A stretch of DNA of 64,000 bases from Orientallactaga sibirica (GCA_036365145.1 JAEOAD010000052.1:15003501-15067500), one strand, 5' to 3'; positions 43,901 through 53,812 are shown, numbered from the stretch's first letter. Notes: a model not told the origin generated them from the sequence alone. Translations and numbers: made by a program.

Positions 43901-46900
43901 GCACACGCACCTGGAGTTCGTATGCAGTGGCTAGAGGCCCTAGTGCGCCCATTCTCACACTCCCTCTCTCTCTTTCCCTCTCTGTCTCAAATAAATAAAT
44001 AAATAGTCTTAAAATATCTATCTTGTTTATTATTTTGAAGTAAGGATTTTTGTGACTTTGAGGCCAGCCTAGGACTACTGAGTGAATTCCAGGTCGGCCT
44101 GAGCTAGAGTGAAACCTTACCTTGAAAAAACAAACACATAAAAAGAATGAAACTCAAGCAATTTTAACCTGATAACTGGGCTGTTCATAATTTTTTTTAT
44201 AAATGCCTCCTCAAATTAATACATCTTCTCTTACTAAGAGGCAATTATAAGCAGAAGAAAAATGGAAAAAGGCCTAAGTTCTAAAATAAAACTTTTCTAG
44301 TTTAACTATGCACACTAAATACCAACAGCAATCAGACTCTAGTCTTGAGTGGACATTCTGACTTTGGTAATATCTTTTTTAGACAATACTTCTCCATTAG
44401 TGGACAGCACAAAACAGAAAATCAAATCTGCCCCCTCATGCACCAGTATGAGACACCATGCTCCTGTACTCACACCTGAGCCCTGGGCACACCCTCTCTT
44501 TTCATGACACTTCCTTTCCTGAGCACGACTACCTGTTTTCTTCACAAGACTGATTTCTCCCCTTCATGTCATAATTAACTACCCTCCTGGAGATTTTCCT
44601 TGCATGTACTAAGTTGTACAAAATCTCCCAACAATCTCCTACATTTCAACATCCTAATTCTTTAACTCCAGCACTTACCAGAATGTGTTTCCCTGTCCCT
44701 CTCAAACCATGCTGAAGAATCTGCCCCACCCCCAGATAGCAGCTAGCTTCATCAAGACACGTCTGCTGAATAAATGCTACACTGCCAAAACTACCATTCA
44801 TCCTGCAAATGGGGCAGGAGGCCTTGAAAGTGTATCACACCTCTCAAGCTTACCAATTGGATCATAATGCAAGAGAGTCAGTTTCTCTCGGAGGCGGCTT
44901 CTCTTGGTGTTGAAGGAGAAGCCTGTCCCAGCTTGGCTCACCAGTTTCACCAGAAGTGTCCTAAGAGTAAGAACGTAAGCTGTCAGAAGGCGAGGAGACA
45001 CAGCCAGCATGACTGCAGAGCACACTCTGAGAACCCCATGGAGCCATACTAGTCATGGACATTAACTGGCCCTAAGAAGGTTCACTTCTAAGACAGACTA
45101 TGTTTCCCATCAAAGTCAGTGGTTTTAAATTCCAGTTTGGGGCTGGAGAGATGGCTTAGTGGTTAAGGCACCTGCCTGCAAAACCTAACAACCCTGTGGT
45201 TCAATTCCCCAGCACCTAAGGACCCATGTAAGCCAGATGCACAAGGCGGCGCATGCATCTACAGTTCATTTGCAGTGGCTGGAGGTCCTGGTGTGCCCAT
45301 TCTCTCTCTGCCTCTCTTCTCTCTGCTTGCAAATAAATAGTTTTTTAATCACCTTAAAAAATCCAAAATTTGGGGAATTATAGTAACATGGTAATGGCCT
45401 AACCAAAACAAGAGGATGATCCCAATGAAGGAACTACATCCGAAACCCACTGCTCCCAAGGAAGAGAAGTCAGAGAGTATACACAGAAGCACTGGTGCCT
45501 GCAGCGGGCTACCTCAGCAGAGCCCTTCTAAGGCATGAGTGACACGCACACAATCAGAAAGGGACAACACTGAGACCTGAAGTTCTACATCACTAGTGAG
45601 AAAACCCTGTGCGCCTTCACACTTCAGTACAGTTACAGTCATCAAAGAATCCATGTTTGTCTCACTGGACTTTTCAATACCCCTGTCGTCGTCATGGTTC
45701 TTCCCATGGTCATGTTATTTCTAATGTAATTCCAAAACAAACTGAAAGCAGTTAAGACATAGGTTTTTTGACACCTGTCACTCCAGCACTTTGGAGGCTG
45801 AGGGAAGAGGACTGTTTTTACTCTTAGGACAATTCTGAGTTTGAGGCCTGCTCAGGCTACATAATGAGCTCCAGGCCAGGTGGGCATGGTGGCTCACACC
45901 TTTAATTCCAGCACTTGGAAGGCTCAGGCAGGAGGATTGCCATGAGTCCCAGGACAGCCTGGGCTAGACTGACACCCTATCTCAAAAAAAAAAAAAAAAA
46001 AACACCGGGGGTGGTGGCACACAACTTTAATCCCAGCACTCTGGAAGGCAGAGGTAGAAGGATCACCTTGAGTTTGAGGCCACCCTGAGACTACATAGTG
46101 AATTCCAGGTCAGCCTGGACCACAGTGAGACCTGCCTGGGGGAGGGGGGGACACTGGGGATAGGAATCACACACAAATAACTGGACTGCGGGAGAAGCTA
46201 CTTGAAGAAATGAACACTTACAATGTTAGGTGGGGCACAAGCATACACGTTTTCACTAACTTTGATTTAAAATCTTCTAGTTTAGGGCTAAAGAGACGGC
46301 TTAGTGGTTAAGGCCATCAGGCTTTGGAAACAAGCACCCGATCCAACTACTGAGCCGTCTCCCATGCCAGTTGGTAGCAAGCAGCTAGACTAAACTAACC
46401 TAACATGACCAAGCAATGTTTAAACGAAATAAAAACTTGTACTTACTTTGACTTGCTCTTGGCAACTATTGTGTAGAGAGATTCGAAAGAGAAAATTAAA
46501 AAAGAGGTGAATTTATCAACGTTCTTACACAAAGTACATATAAACATCAGTAATAACCAGAACTATTTAATTCATGAGACGTGTCGTGCTTTCTCTCTGT
46601 AACCACTCCCTAGAGACCAGGGAACCCGACAGCATTTTACAGATCGGAAGGGGTCTCGGGCACACCCTCCCAGGCCGCTTTCTGGAGCAGCGAACCAGGC
46701 GCCCGCGGCGGGGGAACGGGAAGAACGCGGGCTCCGACCGGAAGTCACCCGGATCCGGCCGGGATGAGCACCGAGCCGGGAGCCCGCGCCAGGGCGGGCG
46801 GCTGCGCGGTTGGACGGGACGAGCCGTGCGCTCAGCCCCACGCGCCCTGACCACACCCGAGGTCCCGGAACCCGCGCCGACCCCACGAGCCCGCCCGCGG

Positions 46901-46961
46901 CGCGCCTCCACATCCCCGTCTCCAGCCCGGCCCACTTACAGGAGACGGCGGACAGCAACAT
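40914..46961 (-). CDS. MRPL33: Mitochondrial large-subunit ribosomal protein L33 (bL33m), complete gene in 4 coding exons
   Basis: MRPL33 is the mitochondrial version of bacterial L33, a small protein of the mitoribosome large subunit. Coding exons on the minus strand are 46940-46961 (22 nt), 46447-46465 (19 nt), 44854-44960 (107 nt) and 40914-40963 (50 nt): 198 nt, or 65 residues plus TAA, the usual mammalian length. All three introns (474, 1486 and 3890 bp) are GT-AG and the frame closes exactly. The protein begins MLLSAVSFAKSKSK. It carries the L33 blocks [21 protein letters not shown] and LHYDPI, and ends VEQRKIRSL. The YDP and AGTG blocks match bacterial L33. The start codon sits inside a CpG island. 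No premature stop or frameshift is seen. Exon 2 is a 19-nt micro-exon. Exon 3 is not a multiple of three, so skipping it would change the C-terminal frame. This reading comes from splicing by eye, and it fits the family so well that I regard it as secure. Confidence 0.95.
41010..41189 (-). mobile_element. Dip SINE in MRPL33 intron 3
   Basis: On the minus strand, hence sense to MRPL33. With the next B1 it lies between CATCATTTTCATT (41006) and CATCATTTTTATT (41344). Confidence 0.88.
41192..41343 (-). mobile_element. B1 SINE, head missing
   Basis: Minus strand; stops at GGGATTAAAGGCA. Contains a CAGGCGGACAGGCTGACC micro-duplication. Confidence 0.87.
41344..41724. other. MRPL33 intron 3, unique part
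   Basis: No feature recognised. Confidence 0.5.
41725..41830 (+). mobile_element. B1 SINE, diverged
   Basis: CGCCAGGAGTGTCAGCGCATGCC head, middle deleted. Confidence 0.75.
41947..42108 (+). mobile_element. B1 SINE
   Basis: AAAAGGCTGGGAGCA (41932-41946) and AAAAGGCTGTGAGCA (42109-42123). Confidence 0.94.
42336..42557 (+). mobile_element. Dip SINE
   Basis: Complete with (TC)n and AAATAAAT. Confidence 0.9.
42568..42764 (+). mobile_element. Dip SINE
   Basis: The preceding ATACTCAGGG / ATATTCAGGG pair marks the insertion site of the first Dip. Confidence 0.9.
42765..43503. other. MRPL33 intron 3, SINE-free part
   Basis: AT-rich from 43140 to 43500; no exon. Confidence 0.55.
43504..43650 (+). 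mobile_element. B1 SINE
   Basis: Middle part shortened (AACATGAGTTCAAGACTACAC). Confidence 0.87.
43657..43792 (+). mobile_element. Dip SINE, 5'-truncated
   Basis: Begins at the B box (TTGGTTCAATTCCCC). Confidence 0.83.
43803..44012 (+). mobile_element. Dip SINE
   Basis: Complete, tail AAATAAATAAATAAAT. Confidence 0.9.
44057..44142 (+). mobile_element. B1 SINE 3' half
   Basis: Begins at TTTGAGGCCAGCC. Confidence 0.83.
44143..44853. other. MRPL33 intron 3 proximal part
   Basis: No repeat recognised; borders the exon 3 donor. Confidence 0.55.
44854..44960 (-). CDS. MRPL33: MRPL33 coding exon 3 (core of the L33 domain)
   Basis: Acceptor TTCTTACTCTTAG and donor GTAAGC. It encodes the central L33 domain from [14 protein letters not shown] to LTLLHYDPI plus the first base of Val. 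It is 107 nt long, so exon skipping would shift the frame into exon 4. Confidence 0.94.
45138..45350 (+). mobile_element. Dip SINE in MRPL33 intron 2
   Basis: Has a small internal duplication of CCTAAGGACCC after the B box. Confidence 0.88.
45351..45764. other. MRPL33 intron 2 unique part
   Basis: No feature recognised. Confidence 0.5.
45765..45878 (+). mobile_element. B1-like SINE, old
   Basis: CACCTGTCACTCCAGCACTTTGG...GAGTTTGAGGCCTGCTCAGGC. Confidence 0.65.
45879..46002 (+). mobile_element. B1 SINE lacking one internal half
   Basis: Only one copy of the internal duplication is present. Confidence 0.83.
46004..46150 (+). mobile_element. B1 SINE
   Basis: Tail replaced by G-rich GGGGGAGGGGGGG. 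Confidence 0.86.
46285..46369. repeat. Head-to-head Dip remnants (inverted)
   Basis: Sense head at 46285-46313 is joined to an antisense head at 46314-46369; GGCTTAGTGGTT can pair with AACTACTGAGCC. Confidence 0.8.
46447..46465 (-). CDS. MRPL33: MRPL33 micro-exon 2 (19 nt)
   Basis: Acceptor ...CACAATAG, then 19 bases completing Phe and encoding AKSKS plus two bases of Lys, then a perfect GTAAGT donor. The AKSKSK tract is the conserved basic N-terminal segment of MRPL33. Confidence 0.92.
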
Positions 46962-47170
46962 GGCGCCCGCGTCCGTAAGGCGGCTAACAACTGCTTCCGG
47001 GGCACGGGCGCCCGCCGCTCAGGACAGCCGGAAGTTGCGGGAGCCACGCCCCTTTCTGGAGCTGGCGCCGGGACTCGGGGAGTGTTTGTTTAGCGCTGGA
47101 GAGGCTGGCTTGCCCTTCCCGGGTAAGCAGCGTGGCGGACATGCCGGCAGCTCTAAGGGCGCTCATGGCT
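46640..47170. promoter_or_regulatory. MRPL33: CpG-island promoter of MRPL33
   Basis: This is the only stretch in the window with a dense run of CpG and no SINE. It covers exon 1, the start of intron 1 and the upstream flank. Ets/GABP-type ACCGGAAGT at 46737-46745 and CCGGAAGT at 47028-47035, plus a CTTCCGG at about 46994-47000, are typical of housekeeping and mitochondrial-protein promoters. No TATA box is evident. Open frames on both strands here (for example 46574-46978 and 46572-46961) are CpG-island shadows apart from exon 1. Confidence 0.85.
46940..46961 (-). CDS. MRPL33: MRPL33 coding exon 1
   Basis: ATG at 46961-46959 encodes MLLSAVS plus one base of the next codon, then donor T|GTAAGT. 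The ATG lies within an ATGGCG-type motif on the opposite strand, so the start overlaps a YY1-like site. Confidence 0.93.
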
Positions 47171-47261
47171 GACTCGCCCTCTGGCTAGGACATAATGCAT
47201 TCCAAGAAATTGTAATTTTCCCAGGAGTATCAGGTTGGGAGAAGGAAATGGCGGAAACCTG

Positions 47262-47330
47262 ATGTAGCTCAGTGGTAGAGCCCTTGCCTGGCAAGCAGGA
47301 ACCTTCAATCCTCAGTACTGATTAAAAAAA
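47262..47330 (+). mobile_element. ID SINE
   Basis: TGTAGCTCAGTGGTAGAGCCCTTGCCTGGCAAGCAGG, A tail, then (AT)n. Confidence 0.82.
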
Positions 47331-47358
47331 ATATATATATATATATATATATATATTT
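47331..47358. repeat. (AT)n
   Basis: Grown on the ID tail. Confidence 0.95.
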
Positions 47359-47388
47359 TATTTTATCAGTGTATATAATGATAGTGTA

Positions 47389-47545
47389 AGTCGGGCATGG
47401 TGACTCACACCTTTAATCCCCACTCTTGAGAGGCAGAGGTAGGAGGATCTCTGAGTTCAAGGCTAGCCTGGGACTACAGAGAAAGTTCCAGGACAGAGTG
47501 GGCTACAGGGAAACTCTATCTCCAAAAAAACCAAAAGAAAGAAAC
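47389..47545 (+). mobile_element. B1 SINE
   Basis: Moderately diverged, CCAAAAAAACC tail. Confidence 0.88.
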
Positions 47546-47550
47546 AAAAA

Positions 47551-47685
47551 TAGGGCTGGAGGGGTGGCTTAGCAGTTAGGTGCTAGCCTGCAAAGCCAAA
47601 GGACCTAGGTTTGATGCCTCCGGACCCTGGTACTCCCATTCTGTCTCTTTGGCTCTCTCTCGAATAAATAAATATTAAAAAAAAA
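47551..47685 (+). mobile_element. Dip SINE with internal deletion
   Basis: Head and B box present, most of the body lost before CCCATTCTG. Confidence 0.85.
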
Positions 47686-47708
47686 GAAAGAAAGAAAGAA
47701 AGAAAGAA

Positions 47709-47792
47709 ACCGGGCGTGGTGGCGCACACCTTTAGTCCCAGCACTCCGGAAGCAGAGGGGGATCGCTGTGAGTTCAAGGCCACCCTGAGATG
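47709..47792 (+). mobile_element. B1 SINE 5' half
   Basis: Preceded by (AAAG)n; stops at CCACCCTGAGATGAC. Confidence 0.88.
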
Positions 47793-47802
47793 ACTTACTC
47801 CT

Positions 47803-48035
47803 AAACGTGTGTGCCACCACACCTGGCCCCTCATCTACACTTTTTGAAACGAGGTCTCCCACTGGCCTGGAACTCTCCAAGTAGACTAGACTAAGCCCCA
47901 AGGATCCACCTGTCTTTGCCTTACCAGTGAATTGGGGTTACAGACACCCTCCTTTTTTTATGTGGGTTCTGGGAATCAAACTCAGTTCCTCATGTTTGAA
48001 GTCAAGCCCTTGACTCTCCTAGTCCTGACTCCAAA
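47803..48035 (-). mobile_element. B1/B4 antisense remnants
   Basis: GTGTGCCACCACACCTGGCC is an antisense B1 head; 47838-48035 looks like an old antisense B4 (TGTGGGTTCTGGGAATCAAACTC). Confidence 0.6.
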
Positions 48036-48119
48036 GACTGGTGCATTTCCCAGTAGACATTGTGACCTAACAGTTGACTATCACTGAGTCTTCATGTCTG
48101 TGCAAGAAAACCCAGTTTC

Positions 48120-48312
48120 TGGGCTGGGGAGGTGGCTTAGTGGTTAAGGTCTTTGCCTGAAAAGCCAAAGGATCCAGGTTCGATTCCCCAAGACCCATGT
48201 AAGCCAGATACACAAGGTGGCACATACATCTGGAGTTCATTTGCAGTGGCTAAAAGCCCTGGTGTGCCTGTTCTCTCTCTCAAATAAATAATAAAATGAA
48301 ACTTTAAAAAGA
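48120..48312 (+). mobile_element. Dip SINE
   Basis: Complete, short (TC)n. Confidence 0.88.
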
Positions 48313-49189
48313 AAGCCTTGTTCTTGTTCATTGGTACCAAGAAGTGGTGTCATTACTGTTAGAAACCTGACTGTGTGGCTTTTGGCCTGTTGGAATTGAT
48401 TTGTGGGAGGAATGTGGATGAATTTGAAATCTTGGCCTAAGAGATGCCTTGCAGTGCTAGAAATACAGCTTGATGGACTAGTCTGGTCAGAGTTGAAAGA
48501 CCTGAATGCAATGAGAACTGTGGACTGTGAGGTTTGGCTTATGAGGGTGAGAAAGAACTTTGCCTGGACTGGGCTAGAAGCAGTTTGTGTGAGAGGCTTG
48601 CTGTTATGCCCATGTCCTGAGAAGTTGTGCAGTGTTACATTGCATAGAAATGGATTGGTGTGAGTAGAAGGATATGACACAAAAAAAAGGTTGGGCCAAG
48701 ACTGCTGCCTGTTCAGCTGCAATTGTTTGAAAGATTACTACCATGAGATTGGACCAATTGATCTGCACTGGGACAACAGGAAAAATGTAGACTGTTTTGA
48801 AGGAGCTTGAATGCTAAAGGAGTGTCCTGTTCCTTAAAGTCTGCTTTATTCCCCCTGGATTAACAAGTTGGTAGCCTACCTGGTATTATGAAGTATAACA
48901 AATGCAGGAAAGAGAGGGTATTGCATTCGCAACATGGTTTGGTTTTGTTTTTAAATGGCCATGGGCAATGTGAAGCAGGTTTATTGGATTACCTGCATGG
49001 AGACCCAGTGGAGCCACAAGGAAGAACTGTGGGTTGCAGTAGAGATGCCAGGACTATGGGATGGCAGCTAAGGACATGTGACACACCCCAACATCTGGGC
49101 CTTCCTAATTCAGCCCCATGTCTCTTTACTGGGGCATGCCGGGGATCAATAGCCACTGTTTTTTTATGTATGTTTTTCATGTATTTTTC
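48313..49189. other. Unassigned sequence, possibly an unlisted repeat
   Basis: No SINE for about 880 bases; phrasing such as GTGAGGTTTGGCTTATGAGGG looks repeat-like but I cannot name it. Confidence 0.4.
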
Positions 49190-49525
49190 ATGTGTGGTGT
49201 GTGTGCATGTGTGTATGCACATTCATGTGGGGGGGTGCTTGTGTGCATGTGTGTGTGTGTGTGTGTGTGTGGAGGTCAGAGGTCAACATAAGTGTCTTTC
49301 TCAGTCACGCTCCACCTTGTTCTTTGAGAGAAGGTCTTTCACTGAACCTGGAGCTCACCAATTTGGGAAGACTAGGGAGCCAGCAAGCCACAGAGAGCTG
49401 CCTGTCTCTGCTTTCCCAGTACTGGAGTTAGCCTAGGATATTTGTGGGTGCTGGGAATCCAAATTTGGGTCCTTTTGCTTACTTAGCAAGCACTTTACCC
49501 ACTAAGCCATTTCTCTAGCCCTTTT
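49190..49525 (-). mobile_element. B4 SINE
   Basis: (TG)n, GTGGAGGTCAGAGGTCAAC, CACCTTGTTCTTTGAGAGAAGG, then an ID part ending CACTAAGCCATTTCTCTAGCCC. Confidence 0.85.
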
Positions 49526-49629
49526 TGTGGTCTCTCTACGTAACCCACATTAGCTTCAAATCCTGAGTGATTTGCCAGCCTCTGCCTCCTGAGCAATGGA
49601 AAGACATGCCTAAGTCACCATGCCCAGCT
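49526..49629 (-). mobile_element. B1-like SINE, old
   Basis: CAGCCTCTGCCTCCTGAGCAATGG...CACCATGCCCAGC. Confidence 0.7.
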
Positions 49630-49782
49630 AATAGAGCATTTTGAGAATCTGCTAGAACCTGTGGTTTAAGTTCCCCAGGAAAATGTGCATACGCCTAAAC
49701 ACGTGCATTTCCCAATAACCCTCAAGCTTGACTGCACAGTGAAATCCCCAGAGGGACTTTTTGATGTGATGCCTGCACACAC

Positions 49783-49933
49783 ACCAGGCCAGGACCTCTT
49801 GCTGTGACAAACCAGCACCTGACATTTGTACACCTTTTTGGTGCCTGGCTTACATAGGTAACTTGGGAATTGAACCAGGGCTGGCAGGCTTTGCAAGCAA
49901 GTACCTTTAATCACTGAACCATCTTCCCACCCT
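49783..49933 (-). mobile_element. Dip SINE, tail missing
   Basis: Antisense, diverged head CACTGAACCATCTTCCCACCC. Confidence 0.78.
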
Positions 49934-49964
49934 TTAAACTAATCTGGGGAATCTAGGAGCTTTT

Positions 49965-49983
49965 TGTTTTTTGTTTTTTTTTT

Positions 49984-50031
<48 letters not shown>

Positions 50032-50172
50032 TTTCTGAGGTAGTGTTTCATTCTAGCCCAGGCAGACCTGGAATTCACTATGTAGTCTCAGGGTAGCCTT
50101 GAACTCACAGTGATTCTCCTACCTCTGCCTCCCAAGTGCTGGGATTAAAGGTGTGCACCACCACATCCGGCA
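49965..50172 (-). mobile_element. B1 SINE with (TTTC)n
   Basis: Antisense; (TTTC)n at 49984-50032 within its tail. Confidence 0.9.
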
Positions 50173-50177
50173 TGACT

Positions 50178-50367
50178 TTTTTAAATATATTTTTATTTTA
50201 TTTGAGAGAGAGAGAGAATGCACACCAGGGCCTCCAGCCACTGTAAATGAACTTCAGATACCTGTGCTACCTTGTACATCTGGCTTACATGGGTTCTGGG
50301 GAAGCAAAACTGGGTCCTTAGGCTTTGTAGGCAAGTGCCATAACCACTAAGCCATCTCTCCAAGCCC
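50178..50367 (-). mobile_element. Dip SINE
   Basis: Antisense, adjacent to the B1 head. Confidence 0.88.
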
Positions 50368-51559
50368 TGTTTTTTGTTTTTCTGTGTGTGCTAGAGAAGT
50401 ACTCTACCCCCAAGGCACTTGAAAGTTTTAAACTCTTCAGAAGATTCTAATGTACAGCCCAAATCAGATAGTTTTGAACTCCAGATCCATGGATTCTGAG
50501 ACTGTTATCTTACACCCCAAGTTCCAAGCATGCCCATTTCATTCACTGTGTGAGGAATAGTCCTTATCTGAGTAGACAGAGAAGGAGAGAAAGGGGCAAG
50601 CTTGCAAGAATGAGGAAGTCTTGAGCTATAAAGCAGAGAAAGGGGAGCATACATACATTCCAGAGCTTTCAGAACACACAGACTGAGAGGCCCTGACACA
50701 AGACCAGACCAGGAAGTTCTATTATGTCCTAGACACATGATGAATGGAGCTCCTGAAGACAACACCCTTCCCACCCACATGCCTCACCTGTCACAGGAAG
50801 AGCTGGAAAGGCTATCTGAAGGCTGACAGGAGTCTGGGGAAAGTCAACACATGAGGCCTGGTTGGTTGGTGACAAGGAGGATGGCAGCTGTGGGTGCGAA
50901 GGGACAAATCTGACAAGGTGTGGAGGTTTAGGGTAAGAGGCTGAAATCCAATAGAGGAAGAAGGGTGGAGATTGGTCAAGGGCAGGCAGTCCTGCAGTGG
51001 TGTGATGCTGGGGCGCACTGCCATGCCAGGAAAGGAAGCAGGTAGAAAAGAACTATGCGTGCGCCACTAGCTGGTGCTGGCCACATGACTCCAGGAAAGG
51101 CCCTCAGCTGCAGGAGTTTTCATGGGGGTGGGGGGTGGGGGAGAATGTTGCATCTTTTTGGTTGGTTCATTGGTTGTGAGAAGGGGATACAGTTAGGGTG
51201 ACTGGACCCTTGAAGGTAAAAAAGGCAGGAAAGTTTGCACTTCCTAGAAATCTGACTTCTTATCTCTTACCTAGGTCCCTAGACCTGTTTTTCCACAAAC
51301 AAAACAAAACAGGCTTTACTATAGAAAAGCTACCAAAAGATAAAGTGGCCTCTCAGGCCTGCCTTGTCGAAGGACCAGAGGCGAAGTCAGCCAGCAGAAA
51401 GGTGAGCAACCAGAGAAGTGCAGGCCCAGAAATCTTTCCTCTGGTTGGAGGCTGGGCCCCCTGCAGCTGCCCCAAATATGTACACGCGGATGTGAATACA
51501 CTCATGGCCAGTTCCCCTGCTCCCTTCTTGTGTGCCTTCAAAGTAGATGTGGCAACTGC
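50368..51559. other. SINE-free unique sequence (about 1.2 kb)
   Basis: Plus frame 51198-51617 (139 codons) overlaps three minus frames; no domain and no splice model. G-rich run at 51124-51142. Confidence 0.55.
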
Positions 51560-51662
51560 CTGTGATTTCAGCACTAGAGATGGAAGCAAGCATTCAAGGC
51601 CAGCCTTGGCTACATAGTGAGTTCAAGGCCAGCCTGGGATACGTGAGACTCTATAATTTTTT
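51560..51662 (+). mobile_element. B1-like SINE, old
   Basis: AAGGCCAGCCTTGGCTACATAGTGAGTTCAAGGCCAGCC. Confidence 0.68.
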
Positions 51663-51667
51663 TTTAA

Positions 51668-51830
51668 TGGCTGGGTGGCTAGTGCAAGCCTTTAATCTCA
51701 GCACTCGGGAGGCAGAGGTAAGAAGATTGCTGTGAGTTCAAGGCCAGCCTGGAACTGCAGAGTGAGTTCCAGGTGAGCCTGGACTAAAGTGAAACCCTAC
51801 CTCCAAAAAACCAAACAAACAATCAAATAA
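51668..51830 (+). mobile_element. B1 SINE
   Basis: Head GGCTGGGTGGCTAGTGC. Confidence 0.88.
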
Positions 51831-52037
51831 ACAAGAAAGATATAAATATGACATTCCCTAGGGTCAAAGGCAGCCACCATGGCTCTAATGGATCAAGTAC
51901 AAATTCCATGTGATATAAGCACACTGGAAAAATGTGAAATCCTACAAAAAACAGTGTTCATTATTAACTGGCCTTAGAGGAATGGTTCAATACCTCATTT
52001 TGAAGTGATCATTATCCCTGGGCCACAAGGTGTCATT

Positions 52038-52048
52038 ATAAAAAGAAA

Positions 52049-52105
<57 letters not shown>

Positions 52106-52286
52106 AAAAAGAAAGAGAGAAGAAAGAAACAGAGAGAAGAAAGAAACAGAGAGAGAGAAAGAAAGAAAGAAAGAAAGAAAGAGAGAAGAAAGAAATAGAG
52201 AAGAAAGAAACAGAGAGAGAGAAAAAGAGAAGAAGGAAAGAAAGAAAGAAAGAAAGAAAGAAGAGAGAAAGAAAAAGAAAGAAGGA

Positions 52287-52333
<47 letters not shown>

Positions 52334-52335
52334 GG
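52038..52335. repeat. (GAAA)n purine tract
   Basis: About 300 purines with AGAGAAGAAAGAAACAG subrepeats around 52115-52225. Confidence 0.97.
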
Positions 52336-52347
52336 AGGAAGAAAGCA

Positions 52348-52527
52348 AGTCAGCCATGGTGATGCACGTTTTTAATCCCAGCACTCAGGAGGCAAAGGTA
52401 GAAGAAGGATCACAATGAGTTCAAGGCCACCCTGAGAATACAGAGTGAATTCCAGGTCAGCCTGGGCTAGAGTGAGACCCTACCTTGAAAACAAAAGAAA
52501 ACAACCAAAAAAAAAAAAAAAAAAAAA
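52348..52527 (+). mobile_element. B1 SINE
   Basis: Sits at the end of the purine tract; tail (A)n with GAAAACAACC. Confidence 0.9.
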
Positions 52528-52554
52528 GCATTTCTGCTGATTTACCTGTTTGCT

Positions 52555-52955
52555 ATGTTATTCAGACTTGATAGTCTGAATGTACAGTGTCCCCCATAGT
52601 CTGGTGCGTTTGAGAGTAAACCTTACACTTGGTCCCCAGCTGGTGGCAATTTGAGAGGTGGAGAGAACTTCCCGCTGGAGGAAGTGTGCCACTGGGGATT
52701 GGCCTTGAGGTTCATTATCCCAGCTCCAAACCCATAACTGAGACTCCTTCCACCCAGATATGTGAGCTCAGCTCACACTTGCTGCTTTCTGCCAGCTGCT
52801 ATGGCAAGAAGTGATGCCCAGCCTCTGCTCTGCCACTCTTTACCTGACATGATGAAACTCCCCCTTGAGATTATAAACTGAAAGAAATCCTTTCCTCCCA
52901 TGAGCTGTGCTTGGTCAGCAGTTTGGCCTTAGCAATGAAAAGAACTACAACCCAG
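52555..52955 (+). mobile_element. URR1-like rodent repeat, longest copy
   Basis: GTCTGAATGTACAGTGTCCCCC...TTGGTCCCCAGCTGGTGGC...GGAGGAAGTGTGCCACTGGGG...AATGAAAAGAACTAC. Confidence 0.68.
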
Positions 52956-53093
52956 ACATTCCGGATAACCCTGATCGTAGAAGTGAGGATTTCAGCCAAA
53001 TATTCATTTTCACTATACACCACCTTGAGCTGAAGATTTCCACAGATTATTCAAAATGCCAGGTCCTTTGTCCTAACTGATTACTTTAAATAT

Positions 53094-53133
53094 GTTGGGC
53101 TGGGATTAAAGGCATGTGCCACCATGCCCAGTC
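53094..53133 (-). mobile_element. B1 SINE head fragment
   Basis: Antisense GGGATTAAAGGCATGTGCCACC only. Confidence 0.82.
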
Positions 53134-53479
53134 GTGTTGTGAACAGAAGAAGATGTTTGCTAAAGTCATGTTGATTTTCTTATTCCCACAGTGGGCAGAA
53201 CACACAGTGACTACATTTCCAAGGGCTTGTCTACCTCTGCCTTGGGCTGGATCTCATGTTTAAGGTCAAATGAAGTGGTCACACTCAGAGGCATTCCAGC
53301 CATGGCAAAATTCGTAGAATAGCCACCTGAAAAGGAATAATACATGTCTATCATTTTTTCCTCTCCACTGACCTTGTCCTCAGACTCTTGTAGCTGTCCT
53401 AGAAAACCTGGTCTCTACATCTTCCCCAAGGGATTTGAAAGAAGGCCATATGGATATGGAAGAAAAAAGGCTGACATTG

Positions 53480-53640
53480 GGCTTGCCTGCGAAGCCTAAG
53501 GACCTAGGTTCAATTCTCCAGGTCCCACATAAGCCAGATGCACAAGGTGGCACACACATCTGGAGTTCGTTTGCAGTGGCTGGAGTCCCTGGCATGCCCG
53601 TTCTCTCTCTCTCTCTAATAAAAATAAATAAATAAATAAT
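53480..53640 (+). mobile_element. Dip SINE, 5'-truncated
   Basis: Begins GCTTGCCTGCGAAGCC; CTGACATTG at 53471-53479 and 53641-53649, so truncation happened at insertion. Confidence 0.92.
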
Positions 53641-53812
53641 CTGACATTGAACAAGTGATTTAATTGCTTTCTATTCAACTTTCCTGCTGTGGACCCATAT
53701 GAGTTCCTCACACCTTGGTTAGTTTGTGAAAAAAATGGCTAATTAACTTCCCATTTCTTGCCAATAGCAAGCTTACACACTCAGGCAAAGTCTCATCTTT
53801 CAAAGCCATTTT

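Noticed and set aside
46567..47172. Overlapping frames of 120-134 codons on both strands at the CpG island
   Set aside because: GC-rich DNA has few stops. Only the 22 bases of MRPL33 exon 1 are coding by the splice model.
48888..49436. 182-codon plus frame
   Set aside because: Right half is an antisense B4 with a (TG)n run; left half has no domain.
51198..51617. 139-codon plus frame
   Set aside because: No homology recognised, three overlapping minus frames, no promoter or splice evidence.
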